Source: Leuconostoc gasicomitatum LMG 18811 (GTDB lineage: Bacteria > Bacillota > Bacilli > Lactobacillales > Lactobacillaceae). Taken from it: DNA of 64,000 nt. This document shows, piece by piece, positions 46,261-55,299 of the stretch (positions within the stretch are counted from its first letter, which is position 1; every line of letters starts with the position of its first letter). A program made the position numbers and the translations under genes. Location of the stretch: contig NC_014319.1 in the NCBI RefSeq assembly GCF_000196855.1, forward strand, positions 1,302,001-1,366,000, written 5' to 3'. The notes under the pieces were generated by a model that had not been told where the DNA came from, did no database searches, and worked only from the letters and a program-made list of their open reading frames with translations.

Positions 46261-46431
46261 ATGAATAAAACAACACTTTATGTCACTATTATTGCGATCA
46301 TACTAATGTTTGTCTCGTTAGTCAGTTGGATTGTCAATCAAATGACGTTTGCCATACTGTCCGCTAATTTAGGTGTTCTTATTCTCGCTGTGTCTGTACT
46401 TTGGGATAATCGTAATCACCTGACCAAATAG
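46261..46431 (+). CDS. Small two-helix membrane protein (56 aa), unknown
   Basis: ATG at 46261 follows TTAAGGTAGTTAATC (ribosome site AAGG, good spacing) and encodes 56 residues ending HLTK, stop TAG. Two hydrophobic stretches (YVTIIAIILMFVSLVSWIV and FAILSANLGVLILAVSVLW) predict a helical hairpin with short polar ends. I recognise no family. It is 61 nt upstream of nnrD on the same strand and probably co-transcribed. Confidence 0.65.
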   Translation: MNKTTLYVTIIAIILMFVSLVSWIVNQMTFAILSANLGVLILAVSVLWDNRNHLTK

Positions 46432-46492
46432 AGACACCATCAATACATCAGTAACACATTGCCTATAAGAAATTAGGTCCATGAGGTAACAA

Positions 46493-47320
46493 ATGATGAA
46501 ATCACTAACAGAAGAAATACTTTATAAAGTTATTAATAAACGTCTCAATCAGTCACATAAAGGCACTTATGGCCGTGTATTAATCATTGGTGGTACCTCA
46601 CAGTTCGGCGGTGCAGTGATCATGAATACTATAGCAGCGATCAATGCTGGTGCTGGATTAGTCACCGTGGCAACTGACCCGAGTAATTTCACAGCAATTC
46701 ATAGTCACAAACCTGAGGCAATGGTTATTAATTTTAACGACGACCTCACTGCCTATATAAATACTAGCGATGTGATTTTAATTGGTTCCGGACTTGGTAA
46801 TCGTGTCGATCTTGTTCAAGCGGTTTTTTCTGCTATTTCAGAAAAAAAAATAACGATCATAGATGGTTCAGCTCTCACCTTAGCCGCTGAAAAACACCTA
46901 TCTTGGCCAAAAGGGCAATTAATTTTAACACCACACCAAATGGAGTGGCAACGCGTTAGTGGTGTCCCGATTGCCCAACAACCCTTTGAAGCCTTTAATT
47001 TACTGGCTCGTAACAAGTTCACCACAAAACCAATAATTGTTCTAAAACAGTTTCATTCTCAAATATATACAGATGATGGTATTTACGAACTACCTATTGG
47101 TGGACCGTACCAAGCAACTGGTGGGATGGGAGATACTTTAGCGGGTATTATTGCCGGTTTCACTGCCCAATTCAAAACAGCTACACTGTCAGATAAAGTA
47201 TTAGCCGCGGTTTATATACATTCAGCTATTGCTGATGAGCTTGCCAAAACGCAATATGTGACATTACCAACACAAATAAGCCATGCTCTACCAACTTTTA
47301 TGAAAAAATATGCTGACTAG
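46493..47320 (+). CDS. nnrD: ADP-dependent (S)-NAD(P)H-hydrate dehydratase
   Basis: A 275-residue carbohydrate-kinase-like enzyme that repairs hydrated NAD(P)H. It has GTYGRVLIIGGTSQFGGA (~24-41), LTPHQMEW (~140-147) and the catalytic GGMGDTLAGIIAGF (~206-219). The N-terminal epimerase (NnrE) domain is not fused, and none is seen nearby. The ribosome site GAGGT precedes two tandem ATG codons. It lies among NAD-related genes. Confidence 0.92.
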   Translation: MMKSLTEEILYKVINKRLNQSHKGTYGRVLIIGGTSQFGGAVIMNTIAAINAGAGLVTVATDPSNFTAIHSHKPEAMVINFNDDLTAYINTSDVILIGSGLGNRVDLVQAVFSAISEKKITIIDGSALTLAAEKHLSWPKGQLILTPHQMEWQRVSGVPIAQQPFEAFNLLARNKFTTKPIIVLKQFHSQIYTDDGIYELPIGGPYQATGGMGDTLAGIIAGFTAQFKTATLSDKVLAAVYIHSAIADELAKTQYVTLPTQISHALPTFMKKYAD

Positions 47321-47386
47321 TAAACTATACTGCAAAACAAAAAATATTTGATTTCATACACATCATCTAAAAAAGGACATTTATAC

Positions 47387-48205
47387 ATGCAACTCATATC
47401 TTGGAACATCGATTCAATCAATGCTGCTGTTGAACATAAATCAGCGCGTGGTGAAATGACCTGGGACGTACTGACAACTATTGCTGCGCGCAAGCCAGAC
47501 GTATTCGCCATTCAAGAAACTAAACTTAAACCCACAGGCATGACTAAAAAACAATCAGAAGCAATCGCTGAATTGTTTCCTGACTATCATGTCTATTTAG
47601 ATTCCAGTACAGCACGTTCCGGTTATTCCGGTACAATGATGTTAACACGCATCGAACCACTAAGTATCGAATTTCCAAAAATTGCTGCCCCAGACACAAT
47701 GGATATTGAAGGGCGCATTATTACACTAGAATTTGATAATTATTATGTTTCAACAGTGTATACGCCAAATTCTGGATCAGCTCTTGCTCGTTTATCAGCT
47801 CGCGGTGAATGGGATGATGCTTATCGAGCATACATTCAAACGCTCGATGCCAAAAAACCTGTTATTTTTAGTGGTGATATGAATGTTGCTCATGAAGAAA
47901 TTGATCTTAAAAATTTCAAAACAAATCATAACTCTGCTGGGTTTACTAATCAAGAACGTGAGAAATTTACTGCCTTACTTGATGCAGGATTTACTGATAC
48001 TTTACGTATGCAAAATCCTAACACCCCAGAAATTTATACTTGGTGGGCTCAAATCAGCAAAACTAGTAAAATTAATAATTCTGGATGGCGAATTGATTAC
48101 TACTTAGTCAGTGACCGTATTGCAGAAAATGTTTTAAATACTGATGTTTTAGATACTGGTTTGCGTCAAGATCATGCTCCAATTTCACTAACAATTAACC
48201 TATAA
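47387..48205 (+). CDS. exoA: Exodeoxyribonuclease III / AP endonuclease ExoA
   Basis: A 272-residue metal-dependent nuclease incising abasic sites in base-excision repair. Motifs: LISWNIDSINA, FAIQETKLKP (catalytic Glu), YTPNSG, SGDMNVAHEEIDL and the C-terminal DHAPI. I start at ATG 47387 with AAAGGAC ~9 nt upstream, giving the usual N terminus; an upstream ATG lacks similarity. It converges on the DnaQ-like exonuclease gene. Confidence 0.95.
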   Translation: MQLISWNIDSINAAVEHKSARGEMTWDVLTTIAARKPDVFAIQETKLKPTGMTKKQSEAIAELFPDYHVYLDSSTARSGYSGTMMLTRIEPLSIEFPKIAAPDTMDIEGRIITLEFDNYYVSTVYTPNSGSALARLSARGEWDDAYRAYIQTLDAKKPVIFSGDMNVAHEEIDLKNFKTNHNSAGFTNQEREKFTALLDAGFTDTLRMQNPNTPEIYTWWAQISKTSKINNSGWRIDYYLVSDRIAENVLNTDVLDTGLRQDHAPISLTINL

Positions 48206-48248
48206 AATAAATGACCTGTCCTTTTCTTTAGGATAGGTCATTTATTTT
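48204..48248. terminator. Bidirectional terminator overlapping both stop codons (exoA / exonuclease)
   Basis: Two 18-nt arms (AAAATAAATGACCTGTCC and its near-perfect complement, one G-U) around nine bases. The hairpin overlaps the last base pairs of both convergent genes. Confidence 0.85.
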
Positions 48249-48771
48249 GTACAAACTGTTTTAAACTATCAACGCCAAAATGTTCGGCTTCATATATTAA
48301 AATGTTAGCTGCTGCAACAGCATCATCAAGTGCATTATGATGATGGTCTAGTGTTATACCTAGATTATTTGCAACAGTATTTAACTTATGATTTTCAAAT
48401 TTAGGAAATAGTTTACGGCTTGTTCGTACAGTATCAAGTAGCATATAATGAGGTTCTTCAATCCCATAATGAGCCAAAGTACCCTTCAAAATATTATTAT
48501 CAAATGCTGCATTATGCGCTACAACTAATTTATTGTCTCTAAACAATGGTGAAATAATTTGCCAAATCTCTGGGAACTTAGGTGCATCAATCACATCACT
48601 TTCACGTAACCCATGAACCGCAGTATTACGTGAACTAAAATACGTTTCTGGTTTAATCAAACTATAGAATTTATCAACAACTTGATTATCTCGAACTATT
48701 GCTATTGCAATGGATACGGCCGAATATTTTTCGTGATTGGCTGTTTCAAAATCCATGGCTATAAAATTCAT
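48238..48771 (-). CDS. DnaQ-like 3'-5' exonuclease
   Basis: A 177-residue DEDDh exonuclease resembling the epsilon proofreading subunit. ExoI FIAMDFETAN (~3-12), ExoII VVAHNAAFDNNIL (~80-92), ExoIII HHNALDDAVAA (~140-150). No other domain is present, so it may proofread in trans or act on RNA (oligoribonuclease-like); this cannot be settled here. Its start overlaps the GNAT gene end by 4 nt. Confidence 0.88.
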   Translation of the reverse strand: MNFIAMDFETANHEKYSAVSIAIAIVRDNQVVDKFYSLIKPETYFSSRNTAVHGLRESDVIDAPKFPEIWQIISPLFRDNKLVVAHNAAFDNNILKGTLAHYGIEEPHYMLLDTVRTSRKLFPKFENHKLNTVANNLGITLDHHHNALDDAVAAANILIYEAEHFGVDSLKQFVQNK

Positions 48772-49280
48772 AATGACGTGTTCTCCTTAACTAAAAACTT
48801 AACCATATGTTGTAATTTGGTCACACGACCATTTGGTAGTGTGAGGTTGACTTCGGATCCAACTTTTTTAAAGTCAAACTTATCATAAAGATGTGTCGCC
48901 ACTAAGTTGTCAGTTTGCACATCCAACCAAACTTTCTCTAATTTAACCACTTCTGCCCAATCAAGTAAGGCTACCATTAAACTCTGACCTAGACCAGCAC
49001 CTTGAAAGTCTTTCAAAATCGCCATGCCAATTTCACCATTTTCAATTGAAGCAATTCCAACTGGTAACGTGTCATTTTGTTGCTCCGCAATCAACAATAA
49101 AGTGATCGCTGGCTCATCTGTGTTTTCTTCTGCTACGATTTGACCATCACGTACACTCGCAACCAAAAAAGTATCTGTTTCTGACATCAAATTTTGAATT
49201 AAAGATTGCCATGCCTGTGCACGTCTTAAACTCGCCTCTTCTAAACTAAAAGTGATGGGTTTAGTCCTATCAAAAGTCAT
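48768..49280 (-). CDS. GNAT-family N-acetyltransferase
   Basis: A 170-residue acetyltransferase. The acetyl-CoA motif A is IGMAILKDFQGAGLGQSLMVALLDWAE in essence (QGAGLG at ~95-100), followed by VWLDVQTDNLVATHLYDKFDF. The substrate is unknown. It overlaps tsaE by 4 nt and the exonuclease gene by 4 nt. RimI would be expected near tsaE in many genomes, but this sequence looks like a generic GNAT. Confidence 0.85.
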   Translation of the reverse strand: MTFDRTKPITFSLEEASLRRAQAWQSLIQNLMSETDTFLVASVRDGQIVAEENTDEPAITLLLIAEQQNDTLPVGIASIENGEIGMAILKDFQGAGLGQSLMVALLDWAEVVKLEKVWLDVQTDNLVATHLYDKFDFKKVGSEVNLTLPNGRVTKLQHMVKFLVKENTSL

Positions 49281-49726
49281 AATTGCCTTTCTATCTCTAC
49301 TGCACTACCCACACCATTAATTTGAATTTTACGGCTATCATCATACTTACCGCGCGTGAAAATTAATTCTAATCGATTGTTAGGTAGCAAATCTTTCATA
49401 TACTGCGGCCATTCAATCAGTGTCACGCCGTCTGTCCCAACATAATCTTCAAATCCCTGATCCTGTGCGCCTGTTTCCTCCAACCGATACGCATCAAAAT
49501 GATAAATTGGAAAATGATGTGTATAATAGGTGTTCATAATATTAAAGGTCGGACTCTTAACACGATTAGTCACACCAAGTGCACGTGAAAACCCTTGCGT
49601 GAACGTTGTTTTCCCAGCACCAAGGTCACCATTTAAAGCAATTACTAGGCCTGGACTAGATAAGGCAGCAACACGTGCAGCAAATTTTTGGGTTTCATCT
49701 CGATTGTTTGTCAAAATTTCTTTCAT
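49277..49726 (-). CDS. tsaE: TsaE, tRNA t6A37 biosynthesis ATPase
   Basis: A 149-residue P-loop protein acting with TsaB and TsaD in threonylcarbamoyl-adenosine formation. LNGDLGAGKTTFTQGFSRALG (Walker A, ~33-53), VKSPTFNIMNTY, FDAYRL and IEWPQYM are the family marks. First gene of the three-gene overlapping set tsaE-GNAT-exonuclease. Confidence 0.95.
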   Translation of the reverse strand: MKEILTNNRDETQKFAARVAALSSPGLVIALNGDLGAGKTTFTQGFSRALGVTNRVKSPTFNIMNTYYTHHFPIYHFDAYRLEETGAQDQGFEDYVGTDGVTLIEWPQYMKDLLPNNRLELIFTRGKYDDSRKIQINGVGSAVEIERQL

Positions 49727-49761
49727 GTTTTTATTATATCACGGCTTTTACACAATATTTT

Positions 49762-49770
49762 TGCTATAAT
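49762..49770 (+). promoter_or_regulatory. Extended -10 promoter of pncB
   Basis: TGCTATAAT is an extended -10 element, ~30 nt before the pncB start codon. No good -35 lies at the standard distance. Confidence 0.6.
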
Positions 49771-49798
49771 GAGTTTAATAATTTTAAAGGAAACTATT

Positions 49799-51148
49799 AT
49801 GTTCTACCCAGATGATTCATTCACATTGCACACTGATTTATATCAAATAAACATGATTTATACATACTGGCAAGCAGGTATTGACCAAAAGCCAGTTGTT
49901 TTCGAAGCTTATTTTCGTGATATGCCTTTTAATAATGGCTATGTTATTTTTGCTGGACTAGCACATATTGTACAATATCTTGATGATTTACACTTCAGTG
50001 ATAGTGATATTTCTTATTTACAGTCACTTAATTTGTATCATGAAGATTTTTTAACCTACTTAAAAAAGTGGCAATTGACCGCTACTCTCCGAGCACCATA
50101 TGAAGGCGAGGTCATGTTTGATCACGAACCATTACTACAGGTTGAGGGGCCATTAATTGATGCGCAACTACTCGAAACAGCTTTACTTAATATTATTAAT
50201 TTTCAAACATTAATTGCAACCAAGGCTTCTCGTGTTGTAACAGTGGCTAATGGCAACCCATTAATGGAATTTGGCACCCGACGTGCTCAAGAATTTGACG
50301 CTGCGCTTTGGGGTACACGTGCCGCCTACATTGGCGGATTCAATGCCACTTCAAACGTCCGTGCAGGTAAATTATTTAATCTACCCGTGTCAGGTACACA
50401 TGCCCATGCCCTTGTTCAAGCATATCAAAGCGATTATGCTGCCTTTAAAGCCTATGCTCAATCACATCACGATGTTGTTTTCCTAGTCGATACTTTTGAT
50501 ACATTAAAATCTGGAGTGCCTGCTGCAATTAAAGTTGCTCAAGAATTTGGTGATAAAATTAATTTTCAAGGTATTCGAATTGATTCTGGCAACATGGTAT
50601 CATTGTCGATAAAAATTCGCCAGATGCTTGATAAATCTGGATTTTCTAACGCTAAAATTTATGCATCAAATGATTTAGATGAATATGTTATTTCTGATTT
50701 AAAAGCGCGCGGTGCAAAAATCGATGTCTGGGGTGTTGGTACAAAAGTGATTACTTCGTTTGATCAACCTGCGTTAGGTGCTGTTTACAAAATGGTCAGT
50801 ATCGATGGTAAAAACACTATTAAACTTTCCGATGATACTGAAAAAATTTCAATTCCTGGCAAAAAACAAATTTGGCGCACACAATCAGGTGACGTGTTGT
50901 CTTTTGCAACAGAATCAAATTCTGGCAAACCAATATTGCATGATATTTTTAATAAAGGTCAAAAAGTTTATCACCTACCCACAATACAAGCAATTCAAAC
51001 ATATGCAAAAAATAGTTTATTACAACTACCCGATCGTTTTAAACGACTTGATCATCCTGATCAATACAACGTCGCGTTATCTCAACAATTGGCAGAGGCC
51101 AAAGATGCTGCCATTGCTGATGTTCGACTAAAAATCAAGGAGAATTAA
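49799..51148 (+). CDS. pncB: Nicotinate phosphoribosyltransferase
   Basis: A 449-residue enzyme making nicotinate mononucleotide from nicotinate, PRPP and ATP. DSFTLHTDLYQINMIYTYW (~5-23), MEFGTRRAQEFDAAL and GGFNATSN (~155-180), and FQGIRIDSGNM are NAPRTase signatures. I start at ATG 49799 with AAAGGAAAC upstream. Next to nadE; together with pnuC-nadR it suggests NAD is made from both nicotinate and nicotinamide riboside. Confidence 0.95.
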   Translation: MFYPDDSFTLHTDLYQINMIYTYWQAGIDQKPVVFEAYFRDMPFNNGYVIFAGLAHIVQYLDDLHFSDSDISYLQSLNLYHEDFLTYLKKWQLTATLRAPYEGEVMFDHEPLLQVEGPLIDAQLLETALLNIINFQTLIATKASRVVTVANGNPLMEFGTRRAQEFDAALWGTRAAYIGGFNATSNVRAGKLFNLPVSGTHAHALVQAYQSDYAAFKAYAQSHHDVVFLVDTFDTLKSGVPAAIKVAQEFGDKINFQGIRIDSGNMVSLSIKIRQMLDKSGFSNAKIYASNDLDEYVISDLKARGAKIDVWGVGTKVITSFDQPALGAVYKMVSIDGKNTIKLSDDTEKISIPGKKQIWRTQSGDVLSFATESNSGKPILHDIFNKGQKVYHLPTIQAIQTYAKNSLLQLPDRFKRLDHPDQYNVALSQQLAEAKDAAIADVRLKIKEN

Positions 51149-51149
51149 T

Positions 51150-51974
51150 ATGCGTCCACTACAAGCAAAGATTATTGCTGACCTTCACGTTCAGCCACTC
51201 ATTGATCCACTGACAGAAATTCGCCGTTCAGTAGATTTTTTAAAACAATATTTACAACACAACCCACAATATACAAGTTGCATTATTGCTGTATCTGGCG
51301 GCCAAGATTCCACGTTAGCAGGAAAAATTGCTAAAATTGCTATTGACGAATTAAACGTCAATACAACCATTAATTATGAACTCATCGCTGTACGACAGCC
51401 ATATGGTAAACAACGCGACGAATCAGATGCCATTTCAGCGCTTAACTTTATCCAACCTAGCCAAATTGTAACCACTAATATCAAAACGGCTACTGATGCT
51501 ATGACACTAGCTTTGCAGGAGAGTGGTCTTGTTGTCAACGATTTGAGTCGTGGCTCTATTAAACCAAAAATGCGCATGATTGCCCAATATGCCGTAGCTC
51601 GTGAATATCAAGGTATTGTAATTGGCACTGATCATGCAGCAGAAGCGTTCGCTGGTTTCTTTACAAAATACGGTGATGGGGGCACCGATGTTAATCCGCT
51701 ATGGCGTTTGAATAAACGACAAGGCCGTGATATGCTTAAGACCCTAGGGGCACCAAAAGTATTGTACGATAAAACACCAACTGCAGACTTAGAGGACGAC
51801 CGACCACAGTTACCTGATGAAATTGCGCTTGGTGTCACATACGATTGCATCGATGATTATTTAGAAGGAAAAAATATTTCAACCCAAGATGCTGAAAAAA
51901 TTGAACATTTATATTTGACCAGCGCACACAAACGTCACGAACCTGTGACTATTTATGATACGTGGTTTTATTAA
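51150..51974 (+). CDS. nadE: NAD synthetase (ammonia-dependent)
   Basis: A 274-residue enzyme that amidates nicotinate adenine dinucleotide to NAD with ATP and ammonia. IIAVSGGQDSTLAGKIA (PP-loop, ~45-61), GTDHAAEAFAGFFTKYGDGG and KTPTADLEDDRPQ match NadE. No glutaminase domain. It starts 1 nt after the pncB stop codon, with AAGGAG before it. Confidence 0.97.
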   Translation: MRPLQAKIIADLHVQPLIDPLTEIRRSVDFLKQYLQHNPQYTSCIIAVSGGQDSTLAGKIAKIAIDELNVNTTINYELIAVRQPYGKQRDESDAISALNFIQPSQIVTTNIKTATDAMTLALQESGLVVNDLSRGSIKPKMRMIAQYAVAREYQGIVIGTDHAAEAFAGFFTKYGDGGTDVNPLWRLNKRQGRDMLKTLGAPKVLYDKTPTADLEDDRPQLPDEIALGVTYDCIDDYLEGKNISTQDAEKIEHLYLTSAHKRHEPVTIYDTWFY

Positions 51975-52064
51975 ATTCATCATATTCTTTTTTCACGTTT
52001 TACCACACCAAACCCATTTAAGTAAAATACTCAGTTTTGATATAATAGTGATAGAGGTTAAATT

Positions 52065-52754
52065 ATGACAAATCAATCACCCATTTGGATTTATTATGAA
52101 AATATTGCGACCCACGAACAACTTTTACCGCCCGAACGTTTAGACGGTTTGTCCAAAACAACTTATACAATTGACACGCCAAACATTCCAAACTATGTGT
52201 ATGTTGATAATTCAGGTGAACTATCCGGTATTTTCGGTAGTTTGCCACAATCTCTACACCTAAATTATCGGCCACAAAGCTGGCGTGACGCACATCGTGT
52301 TAATATGTATATTGCATTACATGTTGAAACGCTTGCTCATACAGATCCCGACGACTATGCTAATATTTCAACAACGTTACCTCCTGACAGTTATTGGGCA
52401 ACACCACTACGTGTCATTTCAGGAAATGGTCAATTTTGGTACCAAGTTGGCGATCATGTTTGGATACGTTATGATGCATCATTAATGTCATTATCAGATA
52501 CAGCGCCTAATGTCGAAAATATTAACTATATACAAGACTTAAACGTCGAAAATAATCAACCGAATGCGTTAGTTAACTTCTTACCAAATATGTCAACTGA
52601 GATATTTGCCACTCCTTATGGTTTACCAATTGGTAGCGTTTTAGATGGTGATCTTGTTGCTATTTCAAAAGAGGAGCGTCATGAAAACGGTCTTCTGTGG
52701 TACAAACTTGCCAACAGTGGTTGGATTAATAGCATATATGTTCATAAAATATAA
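52065..52754 (+). CDS. MucBP-like and SH3-like domain protein without signal peptide
   Basis: A 229-residue protein. Residues ~5-72 resemble a MucBP domain (IWIYYENI, then LDGLSKTTYTIDTPNIPNYV and GIFGSLPQSLHLNY). Two SH3-like segments follow (~80-150 with QFWYQVGDHVWIRYD, ~160-229 with LLWYKLANSGWINSIYV). Such modules are usually extracellular and bind mucin or wall, yet I see no signal peptide, membrane helix or anchor. Function is unknown. GAGGT lies before the start; a TATAAT box is at ~52040. Confidence 0.68.
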   Translation: MTNQSPIWIYYENIATHEQLLPPERLDGLSKTTYTIDTPNIPNYVYVDNSGELSGIFGSLPQSLHLNYRPQSWRDAHRVNMYIALHVETLAHTDPDDYANISTTLPPDSYWATPLRVISGNGQFWYQVGDHVWIRYDASLMSLSDTAPNVENINYIQDLNVENNQPNALVNFLPNMSTEIFATPYGLPIGSVLDGDLVAISKEERHENGLLWYKLANSGWINSIYVHKI

Positions 52755-52796
52755 AAAATAGACGACATCTTTATAAAAAGATGTCGTCTATTTTTT
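52753..52796. terminator. Bidirectional terminator between convergent genes
   Basis: Two perfect 20-nt arms (AAAAAATAGACGACATCTTT and its complement) flank ATAA. The hairpin overlaps the stop codons of both genes. Confidence 0.9.
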
Positions 52797-53886
52797 ATTT
52801 TACCTTATCTGTTGTTTTAATTACTTTACCTGTTTCAAGATAATTTACTGCATCTTGAAATGTTTCTACAGGGATAACTTTAATATTTGGCGCATATTTT
52901 TTTGCTGTATCTCTAGCAAGTTCATAATTTGTTTTATGTTGTTCTTCATACTTCAAAATTTCTTTAGTTGGTACGATATAAGGCGCAAAAAATACAGTTG
53001 ATCCTGCTTCCTTTGCAGCAATAACTTTCTTATCAATACCACCAATTTCACCAACATAGCCGTTAACATTCATCGTCCCAGTACCAGAAATATTACGATT
53101 TTTAGACAGTTTATTACCGGTAAGTTGATCATACATTTGCAATGTAAACATTAAACCACCCGAAGGGCCACCAATTTTGCCTGGATCAACAGTTATCTTT
53201 CGTGATGTTGAAACTGCGACATTGTCTGTCAAAACAATACCAATGCCCGACCGACCATTAGGATATTCAGGTGATTTACTACTAGGTAGCTTGATAGTGT
53301 CTCCCGAAGTTTGCCCTTTTTTCCCGTTACGTAGGTAATCAACTGTCACTCGAACACCTTTTTTCTTATTGGCAAGATATTTAATAAAGCCATCAGAATT
53401 TTCATAATGATGCCCATCAACGGCTGTAATAGTGTCCCCAACCTTAATTGATTTTTTAAAGTGTGATGTGTCACTCACACTTAACACATATATGCCACGA
53501 TAAGTTGCCGTTATTTCTTGATTTGCCTTCTTAAATGCTACTTGCTCAGCATTAGCAATGGCACTTTGCATATAAAAATTCTGCACTTCATTAAATACTT
53601 CAGAACTTTGCCCACCCATAATATCTTCAGACTTGGCATAAGACATGTGTGGATTTATTTTTGTTTGCAAATAACTAAAACCATTTGCCCGAGAAAGATA
53701 TACCGATGTGATATTGTAACGACCCTTTGATGTATCATTTTTGCCATCAATCTTTACAAATTGTGATAAATCGTCTGCTTCACCAGGACTTTCAATATAG
53801 CCATCAAGCGGACGAACAAGCCATACTAGACCAATAATTACAAAAACGGCAACAATTGCCGCTATAATTTTACTTTTTTTATGCAT
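52795..53886 (-). CDS. ylbL: YlbL/SepM-type membrane Lon-like protease with PDZ domain
   Basis: A 363-residue protein: N-terminal membrane helix (~6-25), a PDZ domain (~120-205, VLSVSDTSHFKKSIKVGDTITAVDG), and a C-terminal Lon-type serine protease domain with the catalytic Ser in GGPSGGLMF (~240) and Lys in GGIDKKVIAAKEAG (~285). The active site faces outside. SepM in streptococci processes a signal peptide; the target here is unknown. Its ATG overlaps the coaD stop codon. Confidence 0.92.
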   Translation of the reverse strand: MHKKSKIIAAIVAVFVIIGLVWLVRPLDGYIESPGEADDLSQFVKIDGKNDTSKGRYNITSVYLSRANGFSYLQTKINPHMSYAKSEDIMGGQSSEVFNEVQNFYMQSAIANAEQVAFKKANQEITATYRGIYVLSVSDTSHFKKSIKVGDTITAVDGHHYENSDGFIKYLANKKKGVRVTVDYLRNGKKGQTSGDTIKLPSSKSPEYPNGRSGIGIVLTDNVAVSTSRKITVDPGKIGGPSGGLMFTLQMYDQLTGNKLSKNRNISGTGTMNVNGYVGEIGGIDKKVIAAKEAGSTVFFAPYIVPTKEILKYEEQHKTNYELARDTAKKYAPNIKVIPVETFQDAVNYLETGKVIKTTDKVK

Positions 53887-54362
53887 TAATTTAACCGTTC
53901 CTTTAGTGCATCAACAACTACTTTAGGCACAAACTTTGCCATATTATCTGCACCCATTGCACCGATCTCTTTAACCATTGAACTAGAAATATTTTGATTT
54001 TCTGGTTTAGACAATAATAAAATTGTTTCAACATCAGCTAGTGCACTATTGACACCTGCAATATCACGTTCGTATTCAAAATCTTTACTGTTACGCAACC
54101 CGCGAACAATAAATCCAGCGTTGATTTCTGCCATAAATTGTACTGTCAACCCGTGCATCACAGCAACTTTAACATTATCTAAGTCAGCAACAGTAACTGA
54201 TATCAGTGCTATCTTTTCTTCGGGCGTAAATAGCGCTTGCTTACTCGTATTATTACCTACACCAACAAACACCGTATCAAACATTTTACTTGCACGACGA
54301 ATAATGTCTAAATGACCATTAGTCAACGGATCAAAACTACCTGGAAATAATGCAATACTCAT
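53886..54362 (-). CDS. coaD: Phosphopantetheine adenylyltransferase
   Basis: A 158-residue enzyme for the penultimate step of coenzyme A synthesis. ALFPGSFDPLTNGHLDII (~4-21, with the GH motif), VRGLRNSKDFEYE and ISSSMVKEIG are conserved. It lies between rsmD and ylbL, the usual order in Firmicutes. Confidence 0.97.
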   Translation of the reverse strand: MSIALFPGSFDPLTNGHLDIIRRASKMFDTVFVGVGNNTSKQALFTPEEKIALISVTVADLDNVKVAVMHGLTVQFMAEINAGFIVRGLRNSKDFEYERDIAGVNSALADVETILLLSKPENQNISSSMVKEIGAMGADNMAKFVPKVVVDALKERLN

Positions 54363-54386
54363 ATTTGTTTCCCCTTGTCAATCTCG

Positions 54387-54944
54387 TTATAAACTATTGT
54401 ATTGGTAAATCGTGACAACAGTTATACCATATTGTTTTTGTCGTATAATTTCAAATGTATCATTTTCAACTGGTAAATTTGCTACATCATTACTCTCAGC
54501 TAAAATTATGGCACCATCGGATAATAAGTGATGATCTACCATATAATGCATGTCTGCATCAAGTGTTTCTTTAGCGTATGGTGGATCTAGAAAAATAAGA
54601 TCAAATTGCGTTTTTTCTTCAGAAAATTTTTGAAGTGCTTGCTGAGATGGCATTTTTAAGACTGTAAAGGCCTCTTTATCATGTGTTTTTTCAATATTAT
54701 TTTGAATCACTTGAATCGCTTGAACTTGGCGGTCAACTAAAGTTGCATGTCCCATACCACGAGACACAGCCTCAATACCAAGGCCCCCCGTTCCGGCATA
54801 TAAATCTAGTACCTCTTCACCATCTAAGTATGGCATCAGCATGCTAAACATTGCTTCTTTCACTTTATCAGTTGTGGGACGTGTTTTATCACCCACAACC
54901 GCTTCTAATCTTGTGCCACGGAATCGGCCAGCTACCACTCGCAT
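54387..54944 (-). CDS. rsmD: RsmD, 16S rRNA m2G966 methyltransferase
   Basis: A 185-residue SAM methyltransferase. MRVVAGRFRGTRLEA at the start, TRPTTDKVKEAMFSML, the SAM loop DLYAGTGGLGIEAVSRG (~48-64) and the catalytic LDPPY (~119-123) identify it. Located just upstream of coaD. Confidence 0.96.
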   Translation of the reverse strand: MRVVAGRFRGTRLEAVVGDKTRPTTDKVKEAMFSMLMPYLDGEEVLDLYAGTGGLGIEAVSRGMGHATLVDRQVQAIQVIQNNIEKTHDKEAFTVLKMPSQQALQKFSEEKTQFDLIFLDPPYAKETLDADMHYMVDHHLLSDGAIILAESNDVANLPVENDTFEIIRQKQYGITVVTIYQYNSL

Positions 54945-55011
54945 CGTATCAATACGCGTATTGTCGCTACTGCTAGTAACATTAATTTAGATTACTAGTT
55001 CCAGCTATACG

Positions 55012-55299
55012 TCAATTTACGCTCTCCTCATCATAGTTTTCAAAGAAAATATCATCATGCATGTCACCCAAATCCGGATCAATATCTGGACGTGGTGATT
55101 GTAAAACATCTCTAACAAATTTATACTGTTTAATTTTTTCGATTTTTTGATCAACGTCAATATCATCAACGTAAATCATGGCAAAACTCATTTTTTGAGA
55201 AACATAAGTTAATTGACCGAATTTTTTTAATTGTGTTGCATGCCGATTGTTTTTTAAATAAACATACAAAGCACGACGCGGTTGTATTTCTAATGTCAT
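55012..55299 (-). CDS. ylbG: YlbG/DUF2129 family protein
   Basis: A 95-residue cytosolic protein of the YlbG family (DUF2129), with RRALYVYLKNNRHATQLKKFG at the N terminus and VSQKMSFAMIYVDDIDVD in the middle, and an acidic tail. Function unknown; it always lies between ftsW and rsmD in related genomes. Its ATG overlaps the ftsW stop codon by 4 nt. Confidence 0.9.
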   Translation of the reverse strand: MTLEIQPRRALYVYLKNNRHATQLKKFGQLTYVSQKMSFAMIYVDDIDVDQKIEKIKQYKFVRDVLQSPRPDIDPDLGDMHDDIFFENYDEESVN

